64,000 bases of DNA from Bacteroidota bacterium (lineage in GTDB: Bacteria; Bacteroidota; Bacteroidia; AKYH767-A; OLB10), in assembly GCA_016713445.1 (NCBI GenBank), contig JADJPB010000001.1, positions 682,001-746,000 of the forward strand, written 5' to 3'. The number at the start of each line of letters is the position of its first letter. Position 1 is the stretch's first letter. The notes below the pieces were generated by a model. That model was not told where the DNA came from, did no database searches, and worked only from the letters and a program-made list of their open reading frames with translations. This document shows positions 1 through 11,664 of this stretch, in pieces. The translations under genes and the position numbers were made by a program.

Positions 1-1327
1 CCAATCAATTTCAATATTGCCTTCTCGTTGTTGAACGCTGAGCTGCATACTTGCTGCAGCGGATTCAATCACCTCTTTCAAACTTATATTTTCCTTATTG
101 ATCTTAATTTCACCTTTATCAATTTGAGCCATTTGCAAAACAGTTTCTACTTGGGCAACATCCTTTCGTTTTCATCCTTAATGATTCCGGTGTAAAAGCT
201 TAATTTTCTTCTGATTGACTTACTCTAGGATCACGTATCGTCTCATTAGCTATAGCGATGGTGGCTATAGGAGTTTTGAACTCATGCGTCATGTTGTTGA
301 TGAAATCATTTTTTATAAGCGCCAATTTTTTTTGTTGCTGAATTACATTTAAAGTATATGCGAATCCGGTAATGATAATTCCTGTAAATACAAGCGAAAA
401 CAAGAGCATCAAAAGCATACTACTTAAAATGTAGTTGAATTTATCATTGAAATTTAAACAAAGGGTTTCGTTTCTATTGATAATATCATTGGGGAAAAGT
501 GAAAGTTGATACGGACTGTTTACTAAACTCAAACTATCTTCCGTTTTACTCATAAAGAGTACCCTAGGTGTCATCTTTTGATACACTCCATATTTATAAT
601 CTAAATCCAAATCATGATTTTTAATTTCCGCCATAACGATGGAGTCGAGATTACGTTGGGAAATTCGATTAAAGATATTTCCTTGCGGATCAACAATTTG
701 AAAAGTTAGTTTCTGCATGATGGAATTTAACTTCTTCATCTTGGTCTTCATTTTCTTTTCAACCAACTCAATTTTCCGATCTTCCAACAATCTGTTTTCT
801 TTGATTTCATCTTCTGGATTTAATCAATTTCCTCTGCGGTCAAAGCTTAAATCAATTATTTCTTTTTGCTCGATGTTCTTTTCTATTCGAATGTCGATGT
901 TAGAGTCTAACTGTAAAAATGATAACTCCCCATCGGGTGTCCATGATCTTTGAAAGATTTTTTTATCTCCAAATTTTTTATCGATAGCTTTGTTTAGTTG
1001 GGAAGCAGCATTCGGAGGACTCGGCGGCGACGGTGGCATGGGTGGCTCCATGGCAATCGAAGAAATTATATGCAGTAAACTATCATTTAATCCAACAAAA
1101 GTCATATTCGAATCTTCAAGCGATATGAAATTGTTGATGACCAAACGACGATTTTCTATCTCTTCCACTTGCTCAACAATTTTATTCATGGCCATCATCA
1201 CCGTACCATCAAATTGCTTCGCTTTACTTTCAAAATCATGCTTGGATCCAGTAGGCCCGCAAAGAATGAGGCCTGCCAAAGCAATACTCATCGAGATCAC
1301 TATAAATCGGAATTTACCTTTTTTCAT
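1..1327 (-). CDS. Membrane sensor histidine kinase (partial at left edge, disrupted)
   Basis: Two-component sensor that would autophosphorylate on His and signal to a response regulator, presumably off the left edge. Reading leftward from the ATG at 1327 there is an N-terminal membrane segment, an extracytoplasmic part of about 250 residues with a Pro-rich run (PPMPPSPPSPP), a second membrane helix at about 345-436, and the H-box FINNMTHEFKTP with its phospho-acceptor His codon at 284-286. Beyond it the dimerisation helix continues in shifted frames (KDENER near 165-180, VETVLQMAQIDKGEI below 145). The ATPase domain is outside the window. No HAMP domain is recognisable. An in-frame TGA lies at 824-826 and indels near 205 and 147. 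Family assignment is firm, the sensed signal unknown. Confidence 0.85.
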
Positions 1328-1458
1328 CGACCTCAAATTTAGTGGTTGTAATGGATATAATGCGCTTTTAACGATACATTAACTGTCGTTAACCCTGCTT
1401 TAACCGTAGTAGCTATTGATAAATTCTAGGTTTGCAAAAGAACAAAAAATTAATTATT

Positions 1459-2064
1459 ATGAGAACAAAATCGGTATTGTTGTTGCAATGGTGCTCTGCA
1501 CAGGCGGACTCTTTGCTCAAACTACGGAGAAGAAATCTTTGGAGAAAAATACAGTGAAAGTGCATATAGAAAAAGTGGTAGATGGAAAAAAACCGTCATT
1601 GACACTCACTTTTACATCTACCGACGACATGCTTATAAAACTTTTATGGATGAGCATGAAATGAAAGTAGAAGTAGTTGAAGGAAAAGGAAAAGATGGTA
1701 AAACCATCAAGAAAAGAAGTGATCGTAAAGTACGAGATCAAAAAAGGGAAATCAGGAGCGGAAAATGGTGTTTTATAAGTGCTGATGGATCGACACCTCC
1801 GGTTCCCCTTCGCCTCCTTTTCCACCAAGTATAGACGAAGAAATGGCCTCATTTAATTTTAATTGGGTGGATGATGAGGGTGTGAAACATGATAGCAAAG
1901 AGAAAGGTGAAAAAGTAATTAAGATTCGCAAAATGAATGACGACAACGAATTCCATTGGAATATGGTTGATGTAGACAAGTATTTGGAGGAAGGTAAATC
2001 ATCAAAGAGAAGTAGTAGAAATAAAAAAGCTAAAAAGAGTGTAATTATTATTGAAGAATACTAA
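1459..2064 (+). CDS. Small exported protein of unknown function (frameshifted)
   Basis: Not assigned to a family. From the ATG at 1459 the reading is MRTKSVLLL, then after an indel near 1480 AMVLCTGGLFAQ, together a normal Sec signal peptide ending at LFAQ. The mature part (about 180 residues) is rich in Lys, Glu and Asp, has a Pro/Ser-rich linker near 1795-1825, and ends in a basic tail (KRSSRNKKAKK) and VIIIEEY. At least three indels (near 1480, 1640 and between 1700 and 1840) split it into short frames. It is divergent from the sensor kinase, whose start lies about 130 bases away, so co-regulation is possible but not shown. It ends at a strong hairpin. Probably periplasmic. Confidence 0.55.
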
Positions 2065-2077
2065 TGCGTGTAAAAAT

Positions 2078-2117
2078 AAAAATCCCTTTGCTGAATTCTA
2101 GTAAAGGGGATTTTTTT
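2078..2117. terminator. Bidirectional terminator between exported protein and cphB
   Basis: Stem AAAATCCC-TTT against AAAGGGGATTTT with a 13-base loop, flanked by A-rich sequence on the left and T7 on the right. It sits between two convergent genes and can serve both. Confidence 0.8.
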
Positions 2118-2128
2118 ATGAATTTATT

Positions 2129-2998
2129 CTACGAATCAACTTTCTCTTCCGCCGTAAATTTTCTTGATCTTAAATCGAAAGTATTTCCTTTCGTCATCAC
2201 ATGCACTACTATATTTTCGATGCTTATGGGCGAGCCATCGTTTAAATCAGCAATATTAGAATGTCGAATACCATATCCATCAACAATAATTACTAATCCT
2301 GATCCGATCGCTTCTAAGTGATGGTTGTCGGTCACAACTACACCGGTGTCTTCGCCTAAGCCGATACCAATGCAAGATGGATTCGATGCAACCGCTTGCG
2401 CTAATCTTCCAAAGCGACCACGCTTATCAAAATGAGAATCGATAATCACATCTTTCATAAATGCTAAACCTGTGGTGATTTTTACTTCACCTTTTATCAA
2501 TGCTCCGGCACTGGATCCTTGATAAATCATGGTATTGCTCATGGCCATGGCTCCGGCACTCGTTCCAGCCAAAACAAAAGCTTCATTCTCTAAACGATGT
2601 TGAAGGATGGATAAAATCTCGGTCCCACCAAAAATGGTACTTAATCGCAATTGATTTCCGCCCGACATCATCACGCCATCACACTTTTTAATTCGCTCTA
2701 TAAATTCTGAATTTTGGGCATCAGCACGGTTGCGGATATGCATGTTTTGGACATTAGTACATCCAATTTTTCCGAACGCTGAGAGGTAGTTCTCGCCCAC
2801 CTCTTCCGGAATACTGGAAGCAGAGGTAATCACTTCAATATGAGCGTCTTTCTGTCCTTTGCATTCTTCGACTACTCTCGATAGAATCTGCAATTCAAAA
2901 TAGTTTAAGTTGTTTTTCTGCTTAAAATTTGGCTCCAACTCATTGCCCTTATCTTCATTCCTCCCGATTGCGATTAGTTTACCTTTCATAATTGACAT
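2129..2998 (-). CDS. cphB: Cyanophycinase
   Basis: Serine exopeptidase (family S51) that cleaves cyanophycin (Asp-backbone, Arg side chains) into beta-Asp-Arg dipeptides. The 289-residue frame is intact. Seen: the GGNQ loop (about residues 113-116) and the nucleophile elbow GTSAGAMAM with Ser147, followed by the conserved GLGLGEDTG-like region written here as GIGLGEDTG. ATG at 2998; a second ATG at 2989 is equally plausible. It is divergent from cyanophycin synthetase, the usual partner, with 155 bases between the two starts. Cytoplasmic. An alpha-aspartyl dipeptidase-like role is less likely because of length and the partner gene. Confidence 0.93.
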   Translation of the reverse strand: MSIMKGKLIAIGRNEDKGNELEPNFKQKNNLNYFELQILSRVVEECKGQKDAHIEVITSASSIPEEVGENYLSAFGKIGCTNVQNMHIRNRADAQNSEFIERIKKCDGVMMSGGNQLRLSTIFGGTEILSILQHRLENEAFVLAGTSAGAMAMSNTMIYQGSSAGALIKGEVKITTGLAFMKDVIIDSHFDKRGRFGRLAQAVASNPSCIGIGLGEDTGVVVTDNHHLEAIGSGLVIIVDGYGIRHSNIADLNDGSPISIENIVVHVMTKGNTFDLRSRKFTAEEKVDS

Positions 2999-3153
2999 GT
3001 CCTTTGATTAATGTCCTTTTTTGGAGAATAAATACTAGAAATTAATTCAGTTTTGGTTGATTACGAAACTATTCTTATTTTCATCGTGTCGACCATACAC
3101 CTATATCCGGTTTATTAACAAGTCGAAAATTAAAACTTTATTAAGAAATCATT

Positions 3154-5838
3154 ATGAAGATACGTGAAATCAGGGCAATGCGAGGTCCTAACTATTGGTC
3201 TATCCGTCGACATTTTTTAATTGTTATGAAATTGGACCTCGAAGAAATGGAAGAAAGGCCCAGTAATTTGATCGATGGCTTCAGCGAACGCCTCGAAAAA
3301 ATGTTTCCTACCATGTATGAACACGAATGTTCAGAAGGTTGCCCAGGCGGATTTTTAAACGAGTGAAAGAAGGTACTTGGATGGGCCATGTCGTAGAACA
3401 TATCGCACTTGAGATTCAAACGCTGGCTGGGATGGATGTGGGCTTCGGAAGAACCAGTTCTACCTCCGAACACGGCGTCTATAATGTTGTATTTGCCTAC
3501 ATGGAAGAAAAAGGTGGGTATTTATGCCGCAAAGGCAGCAGTTCGTATAGTCGAGGCGTTAGTAGATGATGAAATTTACGACTTGGAAGATGATATCCAA
3601 AACCATGCGTGAGATCCGTGAAGATGAGCGCTTGGGACCAAGTACAGGTTCTATCGTTCAAGAAGCAGCAGCACGTGGAATTCCGTGGATTCGTCTCAAT
3701 CGTCATTCATTGGTGATGTTGGGTTATGGAAAAATCAGAAGCGTATTCAAGCTACGGTAACTAGTAATACAGGCAGTATAGCCGTGGAGATTGCATGTGA
3801 TAAAGAAGAGACCAAGAATTTATTGAAGCTGCAAATATTTCGGTACCGAAAGGACGAATTATTTATGATGAAGAAGATTCAGATCGTGCTATTGATTCTA
3901 TTGGATATCCTATGGTGATTAAGCCGGTAAATGGAAATCATGGACGAGGTGCTACCATCAATATTCGCAACCGTGAAGAAGCCACTGAAGCATTGGCTGC
4001 AGCGAAGAAAATTTCAAGGGCTGTAATCTGTGAAAAGTTCATCACCGGATTTGATCATCGTGTTTTGGTGATCGATTATAAGTTCGTAGCGGCTGCAAAA
4101 CGTACTCCGGCACTCGTGGTGGGAGATGGCAAAAGTAGAATCATGGCGTTGATTGATGCCGTGAATAGTGATCCAAGAAGAGGTTATGGTCATGAAAAAG
4201 TGTTGACGTCTATCAAAGTAGATGAAAACACAAAAATGATTTTGAAAGAACGTAATCTTACTCTTGATTCCGTTTTACCGAAGGATGAAATTTTATATTT
4301 GAAATCAACAGCTAATATTTCGACTGGAGGAACTGCTACCGATGTAACGGATCTTGTTCATCCACATAATGTATTTATGGCAGAACGAATTGCTCGAATC
4401 ATTGGTTTGGATGTATGCGGAATTGATATTATGACGGATGATATTTCTTTGCCAATATCAGAAACTGGCGGTGCTATTTTAGGAGGTAAATGCTGCTCCA
4501 GGCTTCAGAATGCATTTAGCACCTACAGAAGGCTTACCTCGAAATGTTGCCGAACCTGTTATAGATATGCTTTTCCCTCCTGGTTCGGAAATCCGTATTC
4601 CGATTGTAGCCATTACAGGTACTAACGGGAAGACCACTACGACAAGATTGATGGCGCATATTGCCAAGACTGCTGGATACAAGGTTGGATTTACCACTAC
4701 AGATGGTATTTATATTCAAAATATCATGATGCAAAGAGGTGATTGTACAGGTCCGCAAAGTGCTGAGTTTGTATTGAAAGATCCTACGGTTGATTTTGCC
4801 GTATTGGAAACGGCACGTGGTGGTATTTTAAGAGCCGGTTTGGGTTTTCATAGATGTGATATCGGAATTGTGACCAATGTTGCTGCAGATCATTTAGGAT
4901 TGAAGGATATCAATTCTCTTGAAGACATGGCACGCGTGAAAGCGATTGTGCCCGAAGCGGTGATGCCTGAGGGGTATGCTATCTTGAATGCAGATGATGA
5001 GTTAGTAGCGAATATGGCTAATAAATTAGATTGTAATGTGGCTTATTTTTCAATGGATGAAAACAATGCACTCATTGCTAAACATTGTAGTAAAGGTGGA
5101 TTAGCCGCCATCGCGGAAAATGGATACATCACCATATGCAAAGGAAATTGGAAAATTCGAGTGGAGAAAATCATCAATATCCCACTCACTTTCCGTGGAA
5201 AAGCAGCTTTTATGATTCAAAATATTTTACCCGCTGTATTAGCAAGTTTCATTCGCAACTTTGATATTGGCGATATTCGATTAGCGCTAGAAACGTTTAT
5301 TCCTTCACCCGTACAAACTCCAGGTCGCATGAATCTTTTTGAGTTTAAAAAGTACAATGTGATGGTCGATTATGCACATAATCCAGCTGGATTCTTAGCC
5401 ATCTCTAAGTTCTTAGAAAAGATAGATGCTTCTCCGAAGATTGGAATCATTGCCGGTGTTGGAGATCGAAGAGATTCCGATATTGTTGCATTAGGCGCAT
5501 TAGCAGCTAAAATGTTTGATGAAATAGTAATTCGGCAAGACCGCAATTTACGTGGAAGATCCGAGCACGAGATCATTGATTTGATGGTGGAAGGAATGCA
5601 TTCAGTGGATCCGAAGAAAAAACATGTGGTGATTCCAAGTGAACCTGAGGCGATCGATTATGCATTTAAAAATGCGAAGAAAGGTTCATTCATCGTGATC
5701 TGTAGCGATGTCGTTCCGGATGCGTTGGATCAAGTGATGAAATATAAGGATGTTGAAGATAATTTTGAATTAAGTGTGGACGATATCCCTAATCAACATG
5801 AGCAAATTGAACCAGCAAAACAAGAAGTGACAAAGTAA
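3154..5838 (+). CDS. cphA: Cyanophycin synthetase (multiple frameshifts)
   Basis: ATP-dependent polymerase that adds Asp and Arg alternately to make the storage polymer cyanophycin. About 895 codons, the family length. Order: N-terminal domain (MKIREIRAMRGPNYWS, then GTWMGHVVEHIALE), ATP-grasp domain (VIKPVNGNHGRGATI, DHRVLVID; about 3900-4500), Mur-ligase domain with P-loop GTNGKTTTTRL at about 4615, YAHNPAG and GVGDRRDSD. Indels near 3355, 3500, 3605, 3740 and 3820 and an extra G at 4482-4483 (the motif ILEVNAAPGFRMH reads correctly if one G is removed) break it into six frames. The second half (4510-5838) is open throughout. Probably functional in the organism, given conservation of every block. 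Confidence 0.9.
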
Positions 5839-5839
5839 G

Positions 5840-6871
5840 TTGGATAGTATTACTCAATTTGTTTTAGGCGCTGCACTCGGAGAATTAGTAGCCGGAAAAA
5901 AAATAGGATCTAAAGCCATTTTATGGGGTGGTGTCGCTGGCACCATTCCTGATTTGGATATATTGTTTAATCCATTTTTTACGGAATTGCAAAAACTCTC
6001 TGTGCATAGAGGGATTAGTCATAGTCTTGTTTTTGCATTTGGAGTTGCACCACTCATGGCTTGGCTCATGCGAAAATTGTATTGGAAGAAACCAGAAATC
6101 ACTTTTAGGATTTGGTTGGATATCTTCTTCATCGGCATCTTCACACATCCCCTACTCGATGCCTTTACCTTGTATGGAACTCAGCTCTTCTTGCCTTTTA
6201 GTGATTACCGTGTAGCACTTAATAGCATTGCTATCGTTGATCCGGGCTATACGCTTCCACTTCTCCTAGGTATCACCGGCGCGATGGTCGTAAGAAGAAA
6301 GAATCGTATACTTTCCTATAAAATTAATATTGTTGGTTTTATCCTTGCGCATATTTATTTTCTTTTCACGATAGGAAATAAATTTTATGTGAACCAGAAA
6401 TTTGAAGCCGCTTTAGCAAAGCAACACTTATTACCTAATGGATATTTGTCGAACCCTGTAATTTTCTCGAATTTACTTTGGTGTGCAGTAGCGAAGGACG
6501 ACAGTATATGTTATATTGGCTATTATAGCATTCTACAAGATAAACCAACCATTCAATTTGATGCTTTCAAAAGAAATGAACATCTCCTTACGAAGATTAA
6601 AGATCGAGAAGGTGTAGCCAAACTTCGCTGGTTTTCCAAAGACTATTTCGTAGTGGAAGAGAAAAATGATTCGTTGGCCTTCTATGATGTTCGATTTGGA
6701 AAATCTAATTTCACCCCAAATCTTGACAATGAAAAAACTTTTCTGTTCTATTTTAAAATCATCGACAAAGACTCTCAGCCAGTACAAATCCAGCAATATA
6801 TTTCGCGGAAAGACATGAATTTTTCTGAGTTCATGGCTCAATTAAAACACCGAATTTTATATGTAGATTAA
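5840..6871 (+). CDS. YdjM-like (DUF457) membrane-bound metal-dependent hydrolase
   Basis: Inner-membrane protein of the LexA-regulated YdjM/metal-dependent hydrolase family. Known in the family and visible here: the N-terminal MDSITQFVLGAALGE block, IPDLD (about residues 37-41), HRGISHS (about 56-62) and HPLLDAFT (about 102-109), whose His and Asp residues are the proposed metal ligands, with several hydrophobic helices between. The C-terminal half (from about residue 190) is a soluble domain without recognised family. Start is TTG at 5840, one base after the cphA stop, so translation is probably coupled to cphA. No role in cyanophycin metabolism is established; the coupling is only positional. 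Confidence 0.8.
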   Translation: MDSITQFVLGAALGELVAGKKIGSKAILWGGVAGTIPDLDILFNPFFTELQKLSVHRGISHSLVFAFGVAPLMAWLMRKLYWKKPEITFRIWLDIFFIGIFTHPLLDAFTLYGTQLFLPFSDYRVALNSIAIVDPGYTLPLLLGITGAMVVRRKNRILSYKINIVGFILAHIYFLFTIGNKFYVNQKFEAALAKQHLLPNGYLSNPVIFSNLLWCAVAKDDSICYIGYYSILQDKPTIQFDAFKRNEHLLTKIKDREGVAKLRWFSKDYFVVEEKNDSLAFYDVRFGKSNFTPNLDNEKTFLFYFKIIDKDSQPVQIQQYISRKDMNFSEFMAQLKHRILYVD

Positions 6872-6959
6872 TTCATCCGCTATAGCAGATGATTGGTCGA
6901 AGGTTTTTATCACTTCGACGAAAATCGTTAATTCTCTGTTAATTTCGTTGGAGTTGAAA

Positions 6960-9529
6960 ATGCATTCTCTTACATTTATACCTTCTATGTTACCACGCGT
7001 CATCCATTGTATTTTAACATTAATTTTTTTTATTCTCGCCTTCAAAAGTGATGGGGCTGTTGATACGGATACTTTGCGATCGACCACTGCATTTCGAATA
7101 CAAAAAGCTCCCTCATTAGATGGAAAATTGAATGAGGCTGAGTGGAGTTTGGCGGAGTCTACTACTGGCTTTGTTCAGTTTCGCCCGAATGAAGGTAAAC
7201 CCGCTACTCAAATTACTGAAGTGAAAATTCTCTATACTGATTTTGCAATTTATGTAGGAGCCTATTGTTTTGACACCAAACCGGATAGTATTCTTAAACA
7301 ATTGGGAAAACGTGACGACGAAAATTTAAATTCTGATTTGTTTACAATCAGAATTGATCCCTATAATAATCAGCAGGACGCATTTAATTTTGGCGTGTAT
7401 GCTTCCGGCGTGCAAATGGACTCGAAGTTTAGTGATTTAACATTTGATGCGGTTTGGAATTCAGAGGTAAGCTTTGATGAAAATGGTTGGTATGTTGAAA
7501 TGGAAATTCCCTTCTATGCCTTTCGATTTCCGGAAACCCCAATTCAATTGTGGGGATTGCAGTTGAATAGAGGAATTAGAAGAATTCGTGAAAGTCAAAT
7601 GTGGGCTTATGTGCCCTCTATTGCAACAAATTCTCAATTGTATTGGGGACATTTACGCGGTGTTCAAGATGTAAAAACACCATTGCGATTATCTGCAGTT
7701 CCTTATGTTGCTTTGAGCTATGACCATAATCCATCCAACAATGAGGATGGAACAACTACCTATTCAAATATTAATTCTTATGATTTTGGAGCGGATATTA
7801 AATATGGAATCGATGATCGTTTTACGCTCGATATGACTTTACTTCCCGACTTCGGTCAAGTCCAATCCGATCGTATTGTAAAGAATTTAAGTTATCGTGA
7901 AGTGGTGTATGATGAAAATAGGCCATTTTTCAGAGAGGCTACTGAACTTTTTAGCAAAGGAAATTTGTTCTACTCCAGGCGCATTGGAAGGATTCCTAGT
8001 AATTATGATTCAGTTTTTGATGACGTAGGCGAAGATGAACGTTTAGTAGATAATCCCGCTCAGGCAAAATTATTAAATGCTGTAAAAATTTCAGGTAGAA
8101 CTGACGGCGGATTGGGTATTGGTTTTTTTAATGCGGTCACTGACAACGTCTATGCTACAATTGAAAAGAACTCCGGCGAAAAGCGTCAAGTATTGACCGA
8201 ACCATTGACGAACTATAACGTGTTTGTACTCGATCAACAATTTAAAAACAATTCGAATCTTTATTTTATTAATGCGAGCACCATTCGTCGAGATCAATAC
8301 GATGATGCGAATGTTTCGGGTTTAGGATTTGAATTGAGCAATAAGAAAAATACGATTGAAGTGGAAGGAAATGGCGTACTAACTCAACGATTTTCTAAAA
8401 CCCTTGGCGAAGAAGGAAACGTATTTCGTAATTCGATTGGATATAAATACAGTCTCGGTATTGAAAAAGCGGGTGGTATTTTTAATTATGAATTGTTTCG
8501 AAATGTAACGAGTCCTGATTACGAAGCCACAGATCTAGGTTTTTTTAGAGTGGCCGGGCAAAATAACACGGAGGCGAATGTAAAGTTCAGTCAATTTAAG
8601 CCTTGGAAGAAAATTCGAGAGTCTTATAATAATTTATATCTTTTTGTTGCCGATGATTTCCGAACAGGGAAAATTGGACAGAACAGTATTGATTTAAGTC
8701 TATTTGCGAATCTACTAAGTTGGAATGCAATTTTTGCTGGTGGCGGGGCTCAATTAATTCGTCCATACGATTATTATGAAGCAAGAGTGGATGGACAAAT
8801 TTTTCACGGACTACGCTATTACTATGCCTATGCAGGTTTCAGTACAGATTATAGAAAGAAATTAGCGATTGACTACACTTTTAATCTTTCCAATTTTATT
8901 GATAAATATACTTGGTTTGGATATAATAATAACATTGCTTTTCTTGTGCGCCCCAATGATAAGTTATTCTTAAAATATTCTCTTCGCTATGATTTTGACC
9001 CTTTCAACGTAGGGTTCGCTAATTTCGATAACGATGGAAATCCAATCATTGGTGGTAGAAGATTAGATACCTGGGAGAATAATTTACGTGCGACTTATAC
9101 TTTTACGAATAATATGAATCTTACCATGATCTCTCGTCACTATTGGATCACAGGACAGTATAAAAATACTTTTCATTGGATGAAGGAGGTGAAATGTTGG
9201 ATAATCATTCATACCATCAAAACAATAATTTCAATTTTAATGTATTTAATGTTGACTTAATTTTTGAATGGATTTTTTCGCCGGGCAGCAGACTTAATAT
9301 CGTTTACAAGAACAACATCACATCTGAAACAGGAATTGTTGGTCACAATTTCAACCATAATATAAGTTCATTAATGCAGGATCCGCAAGCAACTACTATT
9401 GCTGTTAAAGTCCTCTATTTTTTAGATTATATAAGGGTGCATGGAAAAATTGCAAGCAAATTTCATCATTCTAAAAGTGCTAGCAGGCAGCAAGCTCCGG
9501 CTACATTTATTACAAAGAGAGGTTTTTAA
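6960..9529 (+). CDS. DUF5916 outer-membrane protein with CBM9-like N-domain (frameshifted near C-terminus)
   Basis: Signal peptide from the ATG at 6960 (an in-frame TTG at 6948 also exists), then a family-9 carbohydrate-binding-like fold (APSLDGKLNEAEW, SDLFTIRIDPY, NGWYVEMEIPF; about residues 30-220), then a long beta-barrel typical of DUF5916 (DENRPFFREATELF, GGRRLDTWENNLR). The frame changes at about 9172, in the TTTT run, after which LDEGGEMLDNHSYHQ and VKVLYFLDY continue the family's end. About 855 residues. Function of the family is not established; an outer-membrane receptor or transporter is likely. It stands alone, with repeats downstream. Confidence 0.85.
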
Positions 9530-10042
9530 GATTTTCAATTTAGAATAATATTAATTATTTTTCTTTTTGTACTTAGTGTGAATCTTTTTCGAAGAAAATC
9601 CCTTTGAGCCCGCCTCCCCTCTGGAGGACTTTGCGCCCCATTAGCGAGAAAATTTGTCGAAGCGTAGCCTTTGCGACTTTGCGTCTTAGCGAGAAAAAAT
9701 AGCGAATAAAAACAATGAAGAGAAACAGCGAAGAAAGCTTCAACATTCGAGTACAATTAAATAGTCGTATGCCTTATAGTTTGGAAATGACTGAGAAGAG
9801 GCGTGAATAATTGGTAGGCAACTAATTAATTTTAGTAATAAATCTTTCATCTATTAATCCTCCAAAATGGCTTCTCGCCAAGGCGCAAAGCCGCAAAGGA
9901 AGAGCGGAAATTTTGAAGTTATTTTTGTTCAGTTCAGTTTAGTATTAACTAAGAAATTCTTGGCAAGAATAATTGGCACTGAAAAATGTTGAACTCTTGT
10001 ATCTAATCAAAATTTTGTTCATTATACAATAAAGTGAATAAA
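9530..10042. repeat. Gene-free stretch with CTTTGCG / GCGCAAAG low-complexity repeats
   Basis: About 510 bases without a credible gene. Two patches are built from the words gcgagaaaa, ctttgcg, gcgtctta and gcgcaaag (9630-9745 and 9868-9902), partly in opposite orientation. The same vocabulary recurs at 52160-52310. The rest is AT-rich without visible structure. Confidence 0.5.
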
Positions 10043-10655
10043 TTAAGAAAAACTCTTAAACAATTCAATAAAATCATCTTGTAAATATTTCCCCTTATTT
10101 TTAGTATAAAGTTGGTGTAATTCAACTCCCAATTCCTCCTTCGTTAAAGTATTTTCTTGGCGCATTTGATAATGCCATTCCTGAATTTGCTTAGGTCGAG
10201 GTCCCCAAGTAAACAATACATCACCCGTTCCAGATTGAATTGCTATTAATTTAGGAATTGCTTTAGCTCCATTCGTTAAAAAATAGATCCATCAATTCAG
10301 GATTTTCGTCTCGCAGAAAATAGAATTCCTTAATCTTTCCATTGCCTGCTTCTGCAATTTTATGGATATACGGAAGATTTTGTGAAGCATCACCACACCA
10401 TCCCTCTGTTAAAATTATGAAGGAGATTGGAATTTGAATGTCATGGATTGCCTGTATCAATTCATCAGATAAGACAGCAACTTTGTCAAGCCGCTTCATG
10501 CGTTGCCTGTTCAAAGGTGCTTTCTCCATATGTGATGGGTTTTGGTCATTTCCTGTCGTTTTTCCCTCTTCTAATAATTTATCAATTAGATTCAGGTAAG
10601 ATGTATAACTCAGCGCATTGCCAATTATCGTCGTTAAATTCGTAGTGCTATTCAT
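10043..10655 (-). CDS. Thioredoxin-family protein, Thioredoxin_9 type (one indel)
   Basis: Cytoplasmic thioredoxin-fold protein of about 204 residues, no signal peptide. The active-site region reads EGWCGDASQNLP, the WCGDA motif of this subfamily (one Cys, so not a classical CxxC). The frame breaks in an A6 run at 10278-10283; adding one base gives TNGAKAIPKL, with the expected cis-Pro motif, and the frame then runs to a TAA at 10043 (FIELFKSFS). ATG at 10655 chosen over a TTG at 10679. A TATCTTTG box ends nine bases upstream of this ATG. Redox partner unknown. Confidence 0.8.
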
Positions 10656-10663
10656 TTCGTTCG

Positions 10664-10671
10664 CAAAGATA
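10664..10671 (-). promoter_or_regulatory. Bacteroidota -7 box upstream of thioredoxin gene
   Basis: TATCTTTG on the minus strand, a perfect TAnnTTTG. The start codon follows nine bases later, so the leader would be nearly absent. No clear TTG at the -33 position. Confidence 0.4.
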
Positions 10672-10761
10672 GGCGACAATGTGAATAAAATATTGTGTTA
10701 ATTCTTGATTTGAATCAGCTTTAGAATGTATTGGATTTAATAAATTAGTCGAAAATTTGAA

Positions 10762-11644
10762 ATGAAGCTAAAATCTGCACTGCTATTTATTCTGTATTTA
10801 GGTGCTTTTCTCTTTCCCTCAAGATTAACCGGTCAACGCCTAATGATTAACAAGGGTGAATTTACTATCTCCCCCGTGTTTTTCATGGGACGATTTGATA
10901 GCGTTTTTGATAGCGATGGAGAGAAAAATATCTCCAGATGCAAAGCATGCAGGATTAATTCTTAATTTTTCTTATGGGTTACATACTCGCTGGAATGTTT
11001 TATTAAAAGCTCCACTTATTCACAACGAAGTAAAACCATATAATGACCCAGGTGGTTTAACGAAAGGAAAGAAAATTACCAAACAAGGAGATCTTGAAGT
11101 AGGTTTGAAATTTTCTTTGCCTTCAAGTAGTGAATGGAATTCCTGTTTTACTGCTTGGCAGAGTCTAGGCACCGCGGAAAGAGATGATTCCTTATTACTG
11201 CATACGGGATATGCTGACTTTAATTCAAGACTCTATTACGAACTCCACTATGCGAAATCCGAAAAGTGGACAATAGGTTCAACCCTGGGATTTAACAAGA
11301 GAAACAAAGATAATAGTGATGAAGTACATGCGGGTTTAATTACTTCTATTCAATTAGCTAAAAGGTTATTCATTGATGGGCGATTCGACTTGATGTACTC
11401 ACTGGAAAATCGAAGTAAGAAGCCAATATACTATGAGCTTGGCTTGTATCATAATAATGCCAGATTGCTTTCAGCTAGCGGAACCTTTCGCTATCAAAGG
11501 GAAAATGGAATGAATATTATTGCAGGCTACCAACTTCCAATTCGTGGTCAATATATTTTCAATGCTCCGCTAATTAATGTGGGTTTCACATTAAAATTTA
11601 ATACAGCCAACAAAGTCGAGTCTACCGATACTTCTAGTAATTAA
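10762..11644 (+). CDS. Exported protein, probable outer-membrane beta-barrel (frameshifted)
   Basis: N-terminal signal peptide (MKLKSALLFILYLGAFLF, cleavage after a Thr-Gly-Gln stretch), then KGEFTISPVFFMGRFDSVF and, after an indel near 10930, SPDAKHAGLILNFSYGLHTRWN. The rest alternates hydrophobic and polar residues in short aromatic-ended strands (DLEVGLKFSLPS, YADFNSRLYYELHY, NIIAGYQLPIRGQYIF, NVGFTLKFN), as in the small transporter-like barrels of Bacteroidota. About 294 residues. No specific family identified and no operon partner on the same strand. Confidence 0.6.
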
Positions 11645-11664
11645 TAATAAAAATCTTCTCTAGT

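Noticed and set aside
990..1382. 130-codon plus-strand frame opposite the sensor kinase
   Set aside because: Antisense shadow of the kinase, whose residues match the family.
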